Of a DNA stretch of 64,000 bases, positions 32,942 through 42,336 are shown piece by piece. The notes beneath the pieces were generated by a model. It was not told where the DNA came from. It searched no databases and saw nothing but the letters and a program-made list of their open reading frames with translations. The stretch is from Pseudoalteromonas sp. A601 (lineage in GTDB: Bacteria; Pseudomonadota; Gammaproteobacteria; Enterobacterales; Alteromonadaceae): assembly GCF_002165575.1 (NCBI RefSeq), contig NZ_MXQF01000006.1, positions 1 through 64,000 of the forward strand. Direction: 5' to 3'. Position 1 is the stretch's first letter. Each line of letters opens with the position of its first letter. Made by a program: the position numbers and the translations under genes.

Positions 32942-34122
32942 GATTGCTCTCCTTTTGACAGTACATCCATTACATGTGATAAGTCTTTGTCACCTCGGCC
33001 ACTTAAATTAACCACTAAAACAGTTTCTTCTGTTTGTTGCTCAGCGTATTTTAATGCGTATGCAAGGGCATGACTTGACTCAAGTGCTGGAATAATCCCT
33101 TCATTTTTAGCCAGTAGCTGAAACGCTTCAAGTGCTTCGGTATCTGTTATACCCACGTATTGGGCACGGCCTGTTTCGTGTAAAAACGCGTGCTGTGGAC
33201 CTACAGCTGGGTAATCGAGCCCCGCAGATACAGAGTATGATTCTTCAATTTGGCCATCATCATTTTGCATAATATAGGTATATGTACCGTGTAAAATACC
33301 TTTAGTGCCTTTACAAATTGTTGCGCCGTGTTCATGGGTATCTAGCCCTTTACCAGCAGGCTCTACACCGATGAGTTTTACACTCGGCTCGCCAATAAAA
33401 TCTGTAAACATACCAATGGCATTTGAGCCACCGCCAACGCAGGCAAGTACGGCATCAGGCAAACGGCCTTCTGCTTTTAATACCTGTTGTTTGGCTTCTT
33501 CACCAATCATTTTTTGAAACTCACGAACCATGGTTGGGAACGGGTGTGGTCCAGCGGCCGTACCAAGTAGATAGTGTGCATCTTTATAATTAGCAGACCA
33601 GTCGCGAAGTGCTTCGTTTACGGCATCTTTAAGTGTGCCAGAGCCTGCGGTTACAGGGATGACTTCAGCGCCCATTAACTTCATACGAAATACGTTTGGC
33701 TGCTGGCGTTCAACATCTTTTGCACCCATGTAAATACGACATTTTAAGCCAAGTAAAGCACACGCTAACGCCGTTGCTACGCCATGTTGGCCTGCGCCTG
33801 TTTCAGCGATTACTTCTTTTTTGCCCATACGCTTAGTTAACAACGCTTGACCTAATACTTGATTGGTTTTGTGCGCGCCACCGTGTAATAAATCTTCGCG
33901 CTTTAAGTATAATTTTACTTTCGGGTTTTTAATTAAATTACGTGTAAGCGTTAGCGGTGTAGGGCGACCTGCGTACTCATTCAGTAATTTTTCAAACTCT
34001 GCCTGAAAGGCTGCATCAGTTTGTGATTTATTAAATTCATCTTCTAACTGCTTAAGCGCAGGAACTAGGAGCTCTGGCACAAACATGCCACCAAACTCAC
34101 CAAAATATGCTGGATTGTTCAT
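32938..34122 (-). CDS. trpB: Tryptophan synthase beta chain
   Basis: This PLP enzyme condenses indole with serine. The PLP lysine is in [11 protein letters not shown], the phosphate cup in [12 protein letters not shown], and the C-terminal LSGRGDKD is conserved. I start it at the ATG of [19 protein letters not shown] (34122, 394 residues). The 13 extra codons upstream overlap trpCF and are not conserved. The start lies 7 bases after the trpCF stop. Confidence 0.95.
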   Translation of the reverse strand: MNNPAYFGEFGGMFVPELLVPALKQLEDEFNKSQTDAAFQAEFEKLLNEYAGRPTPLTLTRNLIKNPKVKLYLKREDLLHGGAHKTNQVLGQALLTKRMGKKEVIAETGAGQHGVATALACALLGLKCRIYMGAKDVERQQPNVFRMKLMGAEVIPVTAGSGTLKDAVNEALRDWSANYKDAHYLLGTAAGPHPFPTMVREFQKMIGEEAKQQVLKAEGRLPDAVLACVGGGSNAIGMFTDFIGEPSVKLIGVEPAGKGLDTHEHGATICKGTKGILHGTYTYIMQNDDGQIEESYSVSAGLDYPAVGPQHAFLHETGRAQYVGITDTEALEAFQLLAKNEGIIPALESSHALAYALKYAEQQTEETVLVVNLSGRGDKDLSHVMDVLSKGEQS

Positions 34123-34129
34123 TTTAACC

Positions 34130-35494
34130 TCAATATTTACGGATGCTGTTAAATGCATCATTTAATTTGTTTTGGCATTTTTTGCCTGCGCTTAGCTCAA
34201 CCCCAGAGTTTAGATCTAGACCTTGAGCACCTTGGTATAAAGTGCCTTGGATATTACTTGCGTTTAGTCCACCTGCTAACATAAATGGCTGATTCGCATT
34301 GTTTAGAATTGACCAATCAAATGTTTTACCTGTGCCACCTTCATGGGTATCGCTGTAGGTGTCGTAAAGGTGGCGATCAACGCTATTAAGTTGATCAGGC
34401 AAGTTATCTTTGACCGCTTGGGCTTTCCAGATTTCACAATTGTTTGGTAACAGCGGGCGTAGTTCGTCAATGTAAGCTTGGGTTTCTTGTCCGTGTAACT
34501 GCACTGCTGCTAGCTTTAAGGTTTGTGCATGTTCAGCAACCTCACCAATGCTGGCATTTACAAACACACCGACAAACGCAAGAGGCGCGCTCTGAGTAAT
34601 TTGTAACGCACAATCAAGGTCTATAAAGCGGGGAGATTTAGGCGCAAAAATAAGTCCGCCAAACACAGCTCCACTGTTATAGGCAGCGATAGCATCTTGG
34701 CTACGGGTTAAGCCACAGACTTTATTTTCACCTAAAATAACACTACGACAGGCGCGTTCTAAATCGCGTTCAGCCATTAATGAGCTACCAATTAAAAACC
34801 CGTTACACAATGGCGCAAGGCGTTTAACATCTTGGTGAGTGTAAATACCAGACTCAGAGATAACGACTTTGTCATTAGGGATCAGTTTACGTAATTTTTC
34901 AGTCGTCGCTAAATCAGTGCTTAAGTCACGTAAATCACGGTTATTAATACCAATAATTTGTGCATCAAGAGCAAGAGCTCGCTGTACTTCAGCTTCATTG
35001 CTCACCTCGGTTAATACTGCCATATTAAGGCTTTTGGCAACGCTTGCTAAAGCTTCATATTGGCTATCGTCAAGCACTGAAAGCATCAGTAAAATTGCAT
35101 CGCCACCATAAATTCGAGCCATGTAAATCTGATATTCATCAATGAAGAAGTCTTTACAGATCAGTGGTTGCTCTACTTGACTGCGAACAAATTCTAAATA
35201 ATCAAAACTGCCTTGAAAATATTTTTCATCGGTTAACACACTGATACAACTTGCATGATTTTTATAGACACTGGTGATTTCGGCTAAATCAAAGGGCTCA
35301 CGAATAAGTCCCTTCGAGGGAGATGCTTTTTTACACTCTAATATAAACTGTGTGCCAGGGGCCGCTAACGCTTTATAAAAGTCACGGTTTGTTGGTATTG
35401 CTTGTGCTTTGAAGCTTTCAAGCGGGCGTTTGGCTTTTCGCTCAGTTAACTCTATTTTTTTATCGGCGACTATTTTGTCTAATACATTAGCCAT
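34130..35494 (-). CDS. trpCF: Bifunctional IGP synthase / PRA isomerase
   Basis: The 454-residue fusion has indole-3-glycerol-phosphate synthase at the N-terminus (about 1-255: [60 protein letters not shown]) and phosphoribosylanthranilate isomerase at the C-terminus (about 256-454: [10 protein letters not shown] with the catalytic Cys, [23 protein letters not shown]). It catalyses steps 4 and 3 of tryptophan synthesis. The same fusion is standard in enteric bacteria and many marine gammaproteobacteria. The start overlaps the trpD stop by 8 bases. Confidence 0.95.
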   Translation of the reverse strand: MANVLDKIVADKKIELTERKAKRPLESFKAQAIPTNRDFYKALAAPGTQFILECKKASPSKGLIREPFDLAEITSVYKNHASCISVLTDEKYFQGSFDYLEFVRSQVEQPLICKDFFIDEYQIYMARIYGGDAILLMLSVLDDSQYEALASVAKSLNMAVLTEVSNEAEVQRALALDAQIIGINNRDLRDLSTDLATTEKLRKLIPNDKVVISESGIYTHQDVKRLAPLCNGFLIGSSLMAERDLERACRSVILGENKVCGLTRSQDAIAAYNSGAVFGGLIFAPKSPRFIDLDCALQITQSAPLAFVGVFVNASIGEVAEHAQTLKLAAVQLHGQETQAYIDELRPLLPNNCEIWKAQAVKDNLPDQLNSVDRHLYDTYSDTHEGGTGKTFDWSILNNANQPFMLAGGLNASNIQGTLYQGAQGLDLNSGVELSAGKKCQNKLNDAFNSIRKY

Positions 35495-36554
35495 TGGTTA
35501 CCTCTGGGTTTATGACTTTATTACTTTGCTCAACAATGGCGTTTAATGTGTTTAAGGCTTGACCAGATTTTAAAACGTCGGCAACTTGCTGTGCGCCTGT
35601 TTTAAAATCATCTACTTTAGCAGTTAAATACAGCAGCGCTGCGACGTTAACTATAATCGCTGCATTGTGTGCTGGCATGCCTGTACCAGCTAAAATAGCT
35701 CGGCTGGCATTTGCGTTGTATTCTGGGCCTTCACCGGCTAGTAATTCAAGTGAATAGTTTGCAAGACCAAAATCTTCAGGAGTAAGTGTGTATTCTTTAA
35801 GCTCACCATTATCAAGCTCAACAACAGTGGTGGTGCCATGTAATGCAATTTCATCCGTGCCGGCACCATGAACGACCATCGCCCGCTGTGTGCCTAACGT
35901 TTTCAGTGTTTGTGCCATAGGCAGGCATAAACTTTCATCGTAAACACCAAGTAGTTGTACTTGTGGAGCTGCTGGGTTAGCCAGAGGCCCTAGAATATTA
36001 AAGATTGTACGTGTTTTTAATGTAGTACGAACGCCCATCGCATGGCGCACACCACTGTGATAATGAGGAGCGAATAAAAACGTAAAACCTGTTTGCTCAA
36101 GGCATGCAACGGCTTGTGCTGGGGTCATATCAATATTAATACCCAAGGCTTTAAGTAAATCGGCAGAGCCTGAATTACTCGATACACTGCGATTGCCATG
36201 TTTAACCATATTTATGCCGCAAGCTGCGGCTACAATTGCAGCAGTAGTACTAATATTGATGGTGTTTGAACCATCGCCACCAGTACCGCAACTATCTGCA
36301 AGCTGCGTTAATTGTGTTTCAAATTGCACTGCATTGGCACGCATAGAGGCAGCAGCGCCAGCTATCTCGTCGCTGACTTCGCCTTTAATTTTTAATGCGA
36401 CGAGTAAAGCAGATAACTCAATCTCGCTCACTTCGCCTTGCATGATTGCATTGAACAACTGTTGGCTTTGGCTAAAGCTTAATGATGTTTGTGCGAGTAA
36501 CACATCAATAAGAGCATGGGTGTTATGCGTTGTTGATTGCTGATTTACTGACAT
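35487..36554 (-). CDS. trpD: Anthranilate phosphoribosyltransferase
   Basis: The 355-residue enzyme transfers phosphoribose to anthranilate. The glycine-rich PRPP loop is DSCGTGGDGSNTINISTTAA, followed by VKHGNRSVSSNSGSADLLKALG, FLFAPHYHSG and RTIFNILGPLANP, all conserved. It is not fused to the glutamine amidotransferase, unlike E. coli TrpD. A separate trpG lies 8 bases upstream, in one operon. Confidence 0.95.
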   Translation of the reverse strand: MSVNQQSTTHNTHALIDVLLAQTSLSFSQSQQLFNAIMQGEVSEIELSALLVALKIKGEVSDEIAGAAASMRANAVQFETQLTQLADSCGTGGDGSNTINISTTAAIVAAACGINMVKHGNRSVSSNSGSADLLKALGINIDMTPAQAVACLEQTGFTFLFAPHYHSGVRHAMGVRTTLKTRTIFNILGPLANPAAPQVQLLGVYDESLCLPMAQTLKTLGTQRAMVVHGAGTDEIALHGTTTVVELDNGELKEYTLTPEDFGLANYSLELLAGEGPEYNANASRAILAGTGMPAHNAAIIVNVAALLYLTAKVDDFKTGAQQVADVLKSGQALNTLNAIVEQSNKVINPEVTNG

Positions 36555-36562
36555 AAAATCCT

Positions 36563-37180
36563 CTACTGCTGTGCGTTAGCTAAAAACTGCATACTTTTTT
36601 GCAAAAGTGCTGCGCCATTAGGCGTTAAAATTGACTCAGGATGAAACTGATAGCCAAGGGCGTTATCTTGCTGGTGGTAAATAGCCATCGGGATAGCGCC
36701 GAAGTTTGCAATCACGGCTACACTATCAGGGACCATAGTGGCCATTAATGAATGATAACGTGCAACCGGCATGCGCTCGCCCATCCCATTGAAAACAGGG
36801 TGTTCACTGAGCTCTATGATTGATGACTTACCATGCACGGTTTCGCCTGCATGGCCAATAATACCACCGTAACTTTGTGTTAATGCTTGTTGCCCTAAGC
36901 ATATTCCTAGCATTGGAAATTTCCCTTTGCACAATTCAATTAGTGCCATTAAACAACCTGCATCTGACGGTGTTCCAGGACCGGGTGATAACACTAAAAT
37001 GACAGGTTTTGTCTCACTGCACATTTTATTAAAAATAAGCTGCGCATCTATGTTGTTACGATATACCACTAAATCGCTGCCCAACATAGAAAGTTCATCG
37101 ACTAAGTTATAACTAAATGAATCAAAGTTATCTAAAAAATAAATTTTTACATCGGCAAGGCTGCTATTATTCAAGCTCAT
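36563..37180 (-). CDS. trpG: Anthranilate synthase glutamine amidotransferase subunit
   Basis: This class I amidotransferase (205 residues) supplies ammonia to TrpE. Visible features are LDNFDSFSYNLVDEL at the start, VLSPGPGTP, the nucleophile elbow MLGICLGQQAL with the catalytic Cys, and the His-Glu pair in YQFHPESILTP. I start it at ATG 37180, 1 base after the trpE stop. The open frame reaches 37273, but those codons overlap trpE and are not conserved. Confidence 0.95.
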   Translation of the reverse strand: MSLNNSSLADVKIYFLDNFDSFSYNLVDELSMLGSDLVVYRNNIDAQLIFNKMCSETKPVILVLSPGPGTPSDAGCLMALIELCKGKFPMLGICLGQQALTQSYGGIIGHAGETVHGKSSIIELSEHPVFNGMGERMPVARYHSLMATMVPDSVAVIANFGAIPMAIYHQQDNALGYQFHPESILTPNGAALLQKSMQFLANAQQ

Positions 37181-37181
37181 T

Positions 37182-38750
37182 TTATTGTCCTTGGTACGTC
37201 GATTGAATGGCTGTAATAACCGCTTGTGCTTTAGCGCGCGTTTCATTGGCCTCTGATTGTGGATCTGAATCATGCACTACGCCAGCACCAGCTTGAACGT
37301 ATGCGGTGTTATTTTTAACAAATGCAGAGCGAATCACAATGCAGCTGTCCATCGTACCATCACCTGTTAAATAACCTACCGCGCCACCGTAACTACCGCG
37401 ACGTTTTCCTTCAGTTTGGCGAACAAGCTCAGCTGCACTAACTTTAGGTGCACCAACAAGCGTCCCCATGTTCATGCAAGCTTGATAGGCGTGCAAAGCA
37501 TCAAGTTCGGGCTTTAAAGTACCAACAACACGTGACACTAAGTGCATCACTTGCGAGTAGCGGTCAACTTTTAATAGTTCTTTCGCATGGCGAGTGCCCG
37601 GTACACTAATACGTGCTACGTCGTTACGTGCTAAATCGACCAACATTAAATGTTCTGCGCGTTCTTTTTGATCATTACGTAATTCAAGCTCAATACGGCT
37701 GTCTAAGTCTGGGTTGATTTGGCCGTTAGCAAACTTGCCACGTGCACGTGTGCCCGCAATAGGATAAACCTCAACCTGTTGACTGGTTGGGCAAAACTTC
37801 AATGCTGATTCAGGAGATGCACCAAATAGAGCAAATTCACTGTCGCGCATATAAAACATATAGGGGCTTGGGTTTTGCTGCTTAAGTTTGCTGTAAGCGT
37901 GAAGTGGGTTTGCACATGGCAATGAGAATGTCCGTGAGGGAACGACTTGAAAAATATCACCATCAACAATGTGCTTTTTCAAGCCTTGCACTTGCTCACA
38001 ATATACCTCATCACTAATATCGACATTAACCGTGCTGGTGCCGCTTGTTTGCTCTGCACTGAAATCGCACGCTTGATCGCATACTTTGTTTAAACGTTCG
38101 AGCTTTTTGCCTATTTCAAAGCAGTTAGCATGAACATCAGGGCCATTAAATACATTACCGATTAACTCAGTTGTTTTTGCTTGATGATCAATAATAACGA
38201 GTGTTTCTGCAAGGTAGAATACATAATCAGGGCAGGTGTTTTCACCATCAGGTACGTCACTGAGCTGTTCAAAGTTAGCTACCATATCGTAGGCAAATAC
38301 GCCGCCTAAAAATAAAGAAAACGGATTGTGCGTGGTGCTAGTTATATTATTGATACAACAGCGCAGGGCGCTAAATGCGTTATCAGCAACCAACTTACTG
38401 GCTTCATCAATATCAGCCGTAGTGCCTTGGTATTCAATGGTTAATGTGTTCTGATTTAATGTTGTGATGCAATTTTCTAACTTATCGTTTAAATAAGGGA
38501 GTAATTGCATACCATTGTTAGATTGTGCTGTGACCGTGACGGTTTTACCTGTGCAGGTAATTTTTAATGCGCAATCGACTAAAATTAAACTCTTTACACT
38601 GTCTTTTGAATCGATCTCTGCTGATTCTAATAGTAATGAATTATCAGTATCGAGTAACGCATACAATGCCAGTGGGCTGTGTATGTATTCTCGCATTTCG
38701 GTGATGCTAGTAACTTCACCTGGCATTGTTGTTATGTGACTAAAAATCAA
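37182..38750 (-). CDS. trpE: Anthranilate synthase component I
   Basis: The 522-residue enzyme makes anthranilate from chorismate. The N-terminal LLLESAEIDSKD motif is the tryptophan feedback-binding site. The chorismate-binding half has VPSRTFSLPC, PSPYMFYMRD, PIAGTRARG, ERAEHLMLVDLARND, VMHLVSRV and the C-terminal GAGVVHDSDPQSE. I start it at TTG 38750: the family's similarity runs into that region (SHITTMPGEVTSITE), and GAGGG lies about 8 bases upstream. An ATG at 38726 has no ribosome-binding site. It is the first structural gene of the operon, behind two attenuators. Confidence 0.95.
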   Translation of the reverse strand: MIFSHITTMPGEVTSITEMREYIHSPLALYALLDTDNSLLLESAEIDSKDSVKSLILVDCALKITCTGKTVTVTAQSNNGMQLLPYLNDKLENCITTLNQNTLTIEYQGTTADIDEASKLVADNAFSALRCCINNITSTTHNPFSLFLGGVFAYDMVANFEQLSDVPDGENTCPDYVFYLAETLVIIDHQAKTTELIGNVFNGPDVHANCFEIGKKLERLNKVCDQACDFSAEQTSGTSTVNVDISDEVYCEQVQGLKKHIVDGDIFQVVPSRTFSLPCANPLHAYSKLKQQNPSPYMFYMRDSEFALFGASPESALKFCPTSQQVEVYPIAGTRARGKFANGQINPDLDSRIELELRNDQKERAEHLMLVDLARNDVARISVPGTRHAKELLKVDRYSQVMHLVSRVVGTLKPELDALHAYQACMNMGTLVGAPKVSAAELVRQTEGKRRGSYGGAVGYLTGDGTMDSCIVIRSAFVKNNTAYVQAGAGVVHDSDPQSEANETRAKAQAVITAIQSTYQGQ

Positions 38751-38763
38751 ACCTCATTCCCTC

Positions 38764-38801
38764 AAAATAATAAACCCCGCAAGCTATGCTGTGCGGGGTT
38801 T
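38764..38801 (-). terminator. trp attenuator terminator 2 (proximal to trpE)
   Basis: On the minus strand AACCCCGC-ACAGCATAGCTT-GCGGGGTT is followed by TATTATTTT, just before trpE. Its left arm can instead pair with AGCGGGACGG (minus strand, 38836-38845), which overlaps the stop of leader 2. This gives the mutually exclusive antiterminator expected of transcription attenuation. Confidence 0.85.
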
Positions 38802-38843
38802 GAATAACGATATCTATATTTTAGATAGACCATTACCGTCCCG

Positions 38844-38894
38844 CTATACCAGGCGCCACCACCAACGATGTGTAAGAGTTGTTACGTTATTCAT
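38844..38894 (-). CDS. trpL: trp leader peptide 2
   Basis: A 16-residue leader, MNNVTTLTHRWWWRLV, has three consecutive Trp codons at positions 11-13. It is preceded by AGGGTAACAAAC as ribosome-binding site. It lies upstream of terminator 2 and trpE. Ribosome stalling at the Trp codons when charged tRNA-Trp is scarce should favour the antiterminator and let transcription reach trpE. It is too short for ordinary gene finding. Confidence 0.85.
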   Translation of the reverse strand: MNNVTTLTHRWWWRLV

Positions 38895-38918
38895 GTTTGT
38901 TACCCTAAAATTTAAATA

Positions 38919-38945
38919 TAAAAAAACCCGCATTAAGCGGGTTTA
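38919..38945 (-). terminator. trp attenuator terminator 1 (distal)
   Basis: On the minus strand AAACCCGC-TTAAT-GCGGGTTT ends in a run of seven T. It lies between leader peptide 1 and leader peptide 2. The alternative partner of its left arm is CGGGTG (minus strand, 38971-38976), which can also pair with CACTCG (38985-38990) next to the leader stop. That is the classic 1:2, 2:3, 3:4 arrangement. Confidence 0.85.
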
Positions 38946-38981
38946 GAATGTGTTAGACACGACAATTCGTCACCCGATAAT

Positions 38982-39026
38982 TTACGAGTGCCACCACCAG
39001 ATAGTGTTTTGGATTGAATTGATCAT
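38982..39026 (-). CDS. trpL: trp leader peptide 1
   Basis: A 14-residue leader, MINSIQNTIWWWHS, has three consecutive Trp codons at positions 10-12 and the stop TAA at 38982-38984. It is the first open frame after the presumed trp promoter, followed by its own terminator. Its ribosome-binding site is weak (AAAGAATAAAAAC). Both the Trp triplet and the paired RNA segments support function, although only one leader is normally described in this operon. Confidence 0.8.
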   Translation of the reverse strand: MINSIQNTIWWWHS

Positions 39027-39060
39027 TGTTTTTATTCTTTATGTGTCTGTAAGTGGCTAC

Positions 39061-39090
39061 AGTAAACCGTACCTGAGGCGTTAGTGTCAA
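39061..39090 (-). promoter_or_regulatory. Probable trp operon promoter
   Basis: On the minus strand TTGACA (39085-39090) is a perfect -35; after 18 bases TTTACT (39061-39066) is a 4/6 -10. Transcription would start near 39054, about 28 bases before leader 1. GTACGGTTTACTGTA, overlapping the -10, has weak dyad symmetry and could be a TrpR site, but the match to the known operator is poor. Confidence 0.6.
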
Positions 39091-39125
39091 GTGTTTATTT
39101 AAAACAATTTATTTAAAAAATTTGT

Positions 39126-39131
39126 TATACT
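39126..39131 (+). promoter_or_regulatory. Possible -10 box of the rnm-yciO-scpA unit
   Basis: TATACT within TTGTTATACTTC lies 42 bases upstream of the rnm start at 39173 and matches 5 of 6 consensus positions. I see no clear -35 upstream in the A/T-rich stretch. Confidence 0.4.
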
Positions 39132-39172
39132 TCATAACAATTAAACGATTATAACTTTAGTAGTCATCTCTT

Positions 39173-40030
39173 TTGATAAAATACGATTTACATAGCCACA
39201 CCACACATTCTGACGGGCAATTAAGTGTTGAGCAATTATTGCTGCGCGCGGTTGAAAAAAATATCGATGTGTTTGCAATCACTGATCATGACACTGTGGC
39301 GGCTATTGAGCCTGCTCAAGCATTTATAAAAAGCCAACAATTACCACTGTCATTGATACCGGGTGTTGAAATATCAACAAAGTGGGAAAGCTTCGAGATC
39401 CATATTGTAGCGCTCAACGTAGACGTACAACAGAACGAACTTTGCGATTTACTATCACAGCAGCAGCAAAAACGTGCTGAACGGGCAAAAGAAATTGGCC
39501 GACGTCTTGAAAAAAATGGCTTTGATGGCATTTATGAACAGGCAAAAGCACTTGCAGAAGATGCCCAAATAACCCGTGCGCATTATGCCAGAGCATTAAT
39601 AGAACGCGGTGTTGCTAAAACGATTCCGGGTGTGTTTAAAAAGTATTTAGGCCGCGCTAAAACGGGTTATGTACCAAGTACGTGGTGTGATATGCAAACG
39701 GCTATTAGTGCAATTCATGCTGCTGGTGGTGTCGCGGTTATCGCGCATCCTGGGCGCTATCAAATGTCTAATAAATGGCTACGCAAGTTATTGCTACAAT
39801 TTAAAGAAGCTGGTGGCGATGCAATGGAAGTTGCACAGCCGCAGCAAGCGCCTAGTGAGCGCCAGTTTTTAGGTGAGTTAAGCCGAGAATACGGCTTGCT
39901 TTGTTCACAAGGGTCTGATTTTCATTTTCCTACTAGCTGGTTAGAACTAGGAAAAAACTTATATTTGCCAAAAGATTGCCAAGGCGTTTGGCAAACTTGG
40001 GAAGGCCAAGAAGGAGACGCACATGAGTGA
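39173..40030 (+). CDS. rnm: 5'-3' exoribonuclease Rnm (RNase AM, YciV/TrpH family)
   Basis: This 285-residue PHP-domain protein is close to E. coli YciV. The metal-binding PHP motifs are YDLHSHTTHSDG, AITDHDT, LIPGVEIS, IAHPGRY and SQGSDFHFP. RNase AM trims 5' ends of rRNAs and short RNAs. The start is TTG 39173; no ATG precedes the conserved YDLHSHT block. It is divergent from the trp operon, a conserved neighbourhood, and overlaps yciO by 8 bases. Confidence 0.9.
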   Translation: MIKYDLHSHTTHSDGQLSVEQLLLRAVEKNIDVFAITDHDTVAAIEPAQAFIKSQQLPLSLIPGVEISTKWESFEIHIVALNVDVQQNELCDLLSQQQQKRAERAKEIGRRLEKNGFDGIYEQAKALAEDAQITRAHYARALIERGVAKTIPGVFKKYLGRAKTGYVPSTWCDMQTAISAIHAAGGVAVIAHPGRYQMSNKWLRKLLLQFKEAGGDAMEVAQPQQAPSERQFLGELSREYGLLCSQGSDFHFPTSWLELGKNLYLPKDCQGVWQTWEGQEGDAHE

Positions 40031-40643
40031 TTTTTTTCATATTCATCCAGATAATCCGCAGCCGCGATTAATAAAGCAAGCGGTTGATATTATTAAAAAA
40101 GGCGGCGTTGTTGTCTACCCAACAGATTCTGGCTATGCAATAGGCTGTAATTTGGGTAACAAACAAGCAAAAGAGCGTATTGAACGCATTCGTGGTATTG
40201 AAAAACACCATAATTTCACTTTGGTTTGCCGCGATTTATCCGAGTTATCGACTTATGCCAGAGTAGATAATCAGTTATTTAGGTTAATAAAAAATAATAC
40301 ACCAGGGCCTTATACCTTTATTTTTAAAGGTACTAAAGAAGTGCCTAAACGGTTATTAAACGATAAGAAAAAAACCATCGGGATCCGCGTAATTGAACAT
40401 CCAATTACTTGTGCATTACTGGCCGAGTTAGGTGAGCCGTTAATGTCATGCTCACTGATTTTACCAGATGAACAATTCACAGAATCAGATCCTGATGAAA
40501 TTCGTGACCGCATTGGCCCATTGGTTGATTTAATCATCCACGGCGGCTATTTAGCAGAGCAAGCAACCACGGTAATAGATTTATCAGAAGATGATGTTGA
40601 AGTGCTACGAGTTGGCTGTGGTGACACCGCACCGTTTGAATAG
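40023..40643 (+). CDS. yciO: YciO, Sua5/YciO/YrdC-domain protein
   Basis: The 206-residue protein is a YrdC-like RNA-binding domain: GGVVVYPTDSGYAIGCNLGNKQA, RIRGIEKHHNFTLVCRDL, NNTPGPYTFIFKGT, and KKTIGIRVIEHPI. The related TsaC/Sua5 enzymes make threonylcarbamoyl-AMP for tRNA t6A; YciO is a paralogue with weak or uncertain activity. ATG 40023 overlaps the end of rnm, so the two are co-transcribed. GAAGGAGACGC upstream is a good ribosome-binding site. Confidence 0.9.
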   Translation: MSDFFHIHPDNPQPRLIKQAVDIIKKGGVVVYPTDSGYAIGCNLGNKQAKERIERIRGIEKHHNFTLVCRDLSELSTYARVDNQLFRLIKNNTPGPYTFIFKGTKEVPKRLLNDKKKTIGIRVIEHPITCALLAELGEPLMSCSLILPDEQFTESDPDEIRDRIGPLVDLIIHGGYLAEQATTVIDLSEDDVEVLRVGCGDTAPFE

Positions 40644-40654
40644 CGCATATTGTA

Positions 40655-41488
40655 GTGAACGGTGTGGATAACCCAAACCCTGTTGAGCCTCAAGAGCCAG
40701 TGCAGCAAAAGCTGCCGCTGGCTTTTTTGCATGGCAAAGCGGTTATTGATACCCCCGAAGATTTATATATTCCTCCTGATGCTCTTGAAGTTATTCTTGA
40801 AACATTTGAAGGGCCGCTGGATTTACTACTTTATTTAATAAAAAAGCATAAACTAGATATTCTTGAGTTGTCCATTTTTAGTATCACTGAACAATATGTT
40901 CGATACGTAGAAATGATGAGCGAATTTCAACTTGAACTGGCGGGAGAGTATTTAGTAATGGCGGCGCTTTTAGCGCAAATAAAATCGAGATTATTGTTAC
41001 CAAAACACGAAGAGCTGGAAGAAGAGGAAGATCCTCGTGCTGAGCTGATACGCCGTTTGCAAGAATATGAACAATTTAAAAAAGCAGCTGAAAACCTAGA
41101 TGAAATCCCTCGAGTTGGGCGAGAAATATTTACAGCTCACGCTTTAATGGCCGAGCAAGAAGAGCCAAGTCAATTATTACCGGATGTAGAATTAAAAGAC
41201 CTACTTTTAGCGCTCAGTGATGTGATGGCCAGAGCTAAAACCTTTGAGCATCATCAAATAACCGCTGAAGCACTCTCAACCCGAGAGCGAATGAGCTTAA
41301 TTTTGGCGAAACTCTCTAATGCGGGCACACAACTGCCATTTACTGAGTTATTCACCCTAGATGAAGGACGCAGCGGCGTAGTCGTTAGCTTTATCGCCAT
41401 GTTAGAGCTCATTAAAGAAAGTTTGATCACTTGTCTACAAGTAGAGCCTGCCACGCAAATATATATAGGTTTAGTTGAAAATAATTAG
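40655..41488 (+). CDS. scpA: Segregation and condensation protein A
   Basis: The 277-residue kleisin shows the ScpA signature FEGPLDLLLYLIKKHKLDI, followed by LAGEYLVMAALLAQIKSRLLLP, an acidic linker (EELEEEEDP) and a C-terminal winged helix (FTELF to LELIKE). ScpA bridges SMC heads with ScpB in chromosome condensation. The start is GTG 40655, 12 bases after yciO. Normally scpB and rluB follow; here the next genes are integron cassettes. Confidence 0.9.
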   Translation: MNGVDNPNPVEPQEPVQQKLPLAFLHGKAVIDTPEDLYIPPDALEVILETFEGPLDLLLYLIKKHKLDILELSIFSITEQYVRYVEMMSEFQLELAGEYLVMAALLAQIKSRLLLPKHEELEEEEDPRAELIRRLQEYEQFKKAAENLDEIPRVGREIFTAHALMAEQEEPSQLLPDVELKDLLLALSDVMARAKTFEHHQITAEALSTRERMSLILAKLSNAGTQLPFTELFTLDEGRSGVVVSFIAMLELIKESLITCLQVEPATQIYIGLVENN

Positions 41489-41788
41489 TGTTGCGTAGTT
41501 CATATTCGATCAGTTAGTTTTGGCTGCTATATCAAATCAACGAGTTAATCTGCTTAATTGCTCAGACTCATCGCGACTGTGTGTTAGAAAATATCATTGC
41601 TTAATTGTTAAATATTCGGTTTAATAGGGACATAATGAATGCTGAGTAGCGCAGGGATAGCTTAGATACGATAGGCACGCCAGTAAAGTTGGCTTGATAT
41701 CGCTTAGGTCATAAAAAACCTTTCCTTATAAGTAAAGTCCATAGCATAAACAACACCAACTCTAACACACCGAGCAGGTAGCGCCTCA
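41489..41788. other. Intergenic DNA after scpA, no identified gene
   Basis: Three hundred bases without a convincing open frame. I looked for remains of scpB or an integrase and found none. This is the left junction of the second cassette locus. Confidence 0.4.
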
Positions 41789-41847
41789 GTCCAACAAGCG
41801 ATTATGCAACATAAACTGCGTGTCGCATAAATACTAAAATGTTATGT
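41789..41847 (+). other. attC-like site 5
   Basis: GTCCAACAAGCG (41789-41800), then arms TTATGC and GCATAA around ATAAACTGCGTGTC, ending in GTTATGT (41841-41847). The right core is mirrored by ACATAAC at 42337-42343, so it opens a true cassette. The left half is short and degenerate. Confidence 0.6.
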
Positions 41848-41865
41848 GCTTCAGAAGTTGAGATT

Positions 41866-42333
41866 ATGCATTTAAAGTTTTTGAGTATTACAATCCTTTT
41901 GATTATGTTGTCGGCGTGTGCTGAACGGCGAATTGATATCATTGATCGAAATGGAAAAATAGTTGGTGGTTGTATTGCTGGGTTTGATTGGCATCTTCAT
42001 GGATTACAAGACTCAATTGATTACATGCTTTATCAATGCGCTAAAGAGTCGATAGCGGCGGGGTATTCTATAACCGATAACTCACTACTCGAAAAGGATT
42101 TTTCTCTACCCGATCCCCCAGCGGGTAAATCGTGGAACAGGAAATTAGCAATAGAGAGTTATAAAAAAGGGGACATTACAGAAAGGAAATTAGGGTATGT
42201 TCTTGCTGAGATTGAATACAGTTACCAAAAAATCATAATGGCAGCTGAAGATGACCTGTCTGAGGGTAAAATAGATATGGTCGAATTCAATCAGATAACC
42301 AGAAAAGCTAGATTTGAGTGGCTTGGTGAGTAA
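41866..42333 (+). CDS. Small lipoprotein (cassette gene, second locus)
   Basis: I start at ATG 41866 because MHLKFLSITILLIMLSAC forms a good lipoprotein signal (lipobox MLSAC); the frame opens at 41839 with an ATG that overlaps the attC core. The 155-residue product is predicted to be lipidated. The mature part contains DIIDRNGKIVGGCIAGF, a DWHLHG stretch and a charged helical C-terminal half. I do not recognise the family. The cassette spans about 41842-42343. Confidence 0.7.
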   Translation: MHLKFLSITILLIMLSACAERRIDIIDRNGKIVGGCIAGFDWHLHGLQDSIDYMLYQCAKESIAAGYSITDNSLLEKDFSLPDPPAGKSWNRKLAIESYKKGDITERKLGYVLAEIEYSYQKIIMAAEDDLSEGKIDMVEFNQITRKARFEWLGE

Positions 42334-42336
42334 AGC

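Noticed and set aside
36193..36543. A 116-codon plus-strand open frame
   Set aside because: Fully antisense to trpD, with no similarity or start signal.
39052..39075. A TrpR operator at the trp promoter
   Set aside because: Only a weak dyad overlaps the -10 region and the central CTAG bases of the known operator are missing, so I list the promoter without claiming TrpR control.
41640..41720. A possible tRNA-like or small RNA sequence (GTAGCGCAGGGATAGCTTAG)
   Set aside because: It cannot be folded into a cloverleaf with a T-loop and acceptor stem, and no terminator follows.
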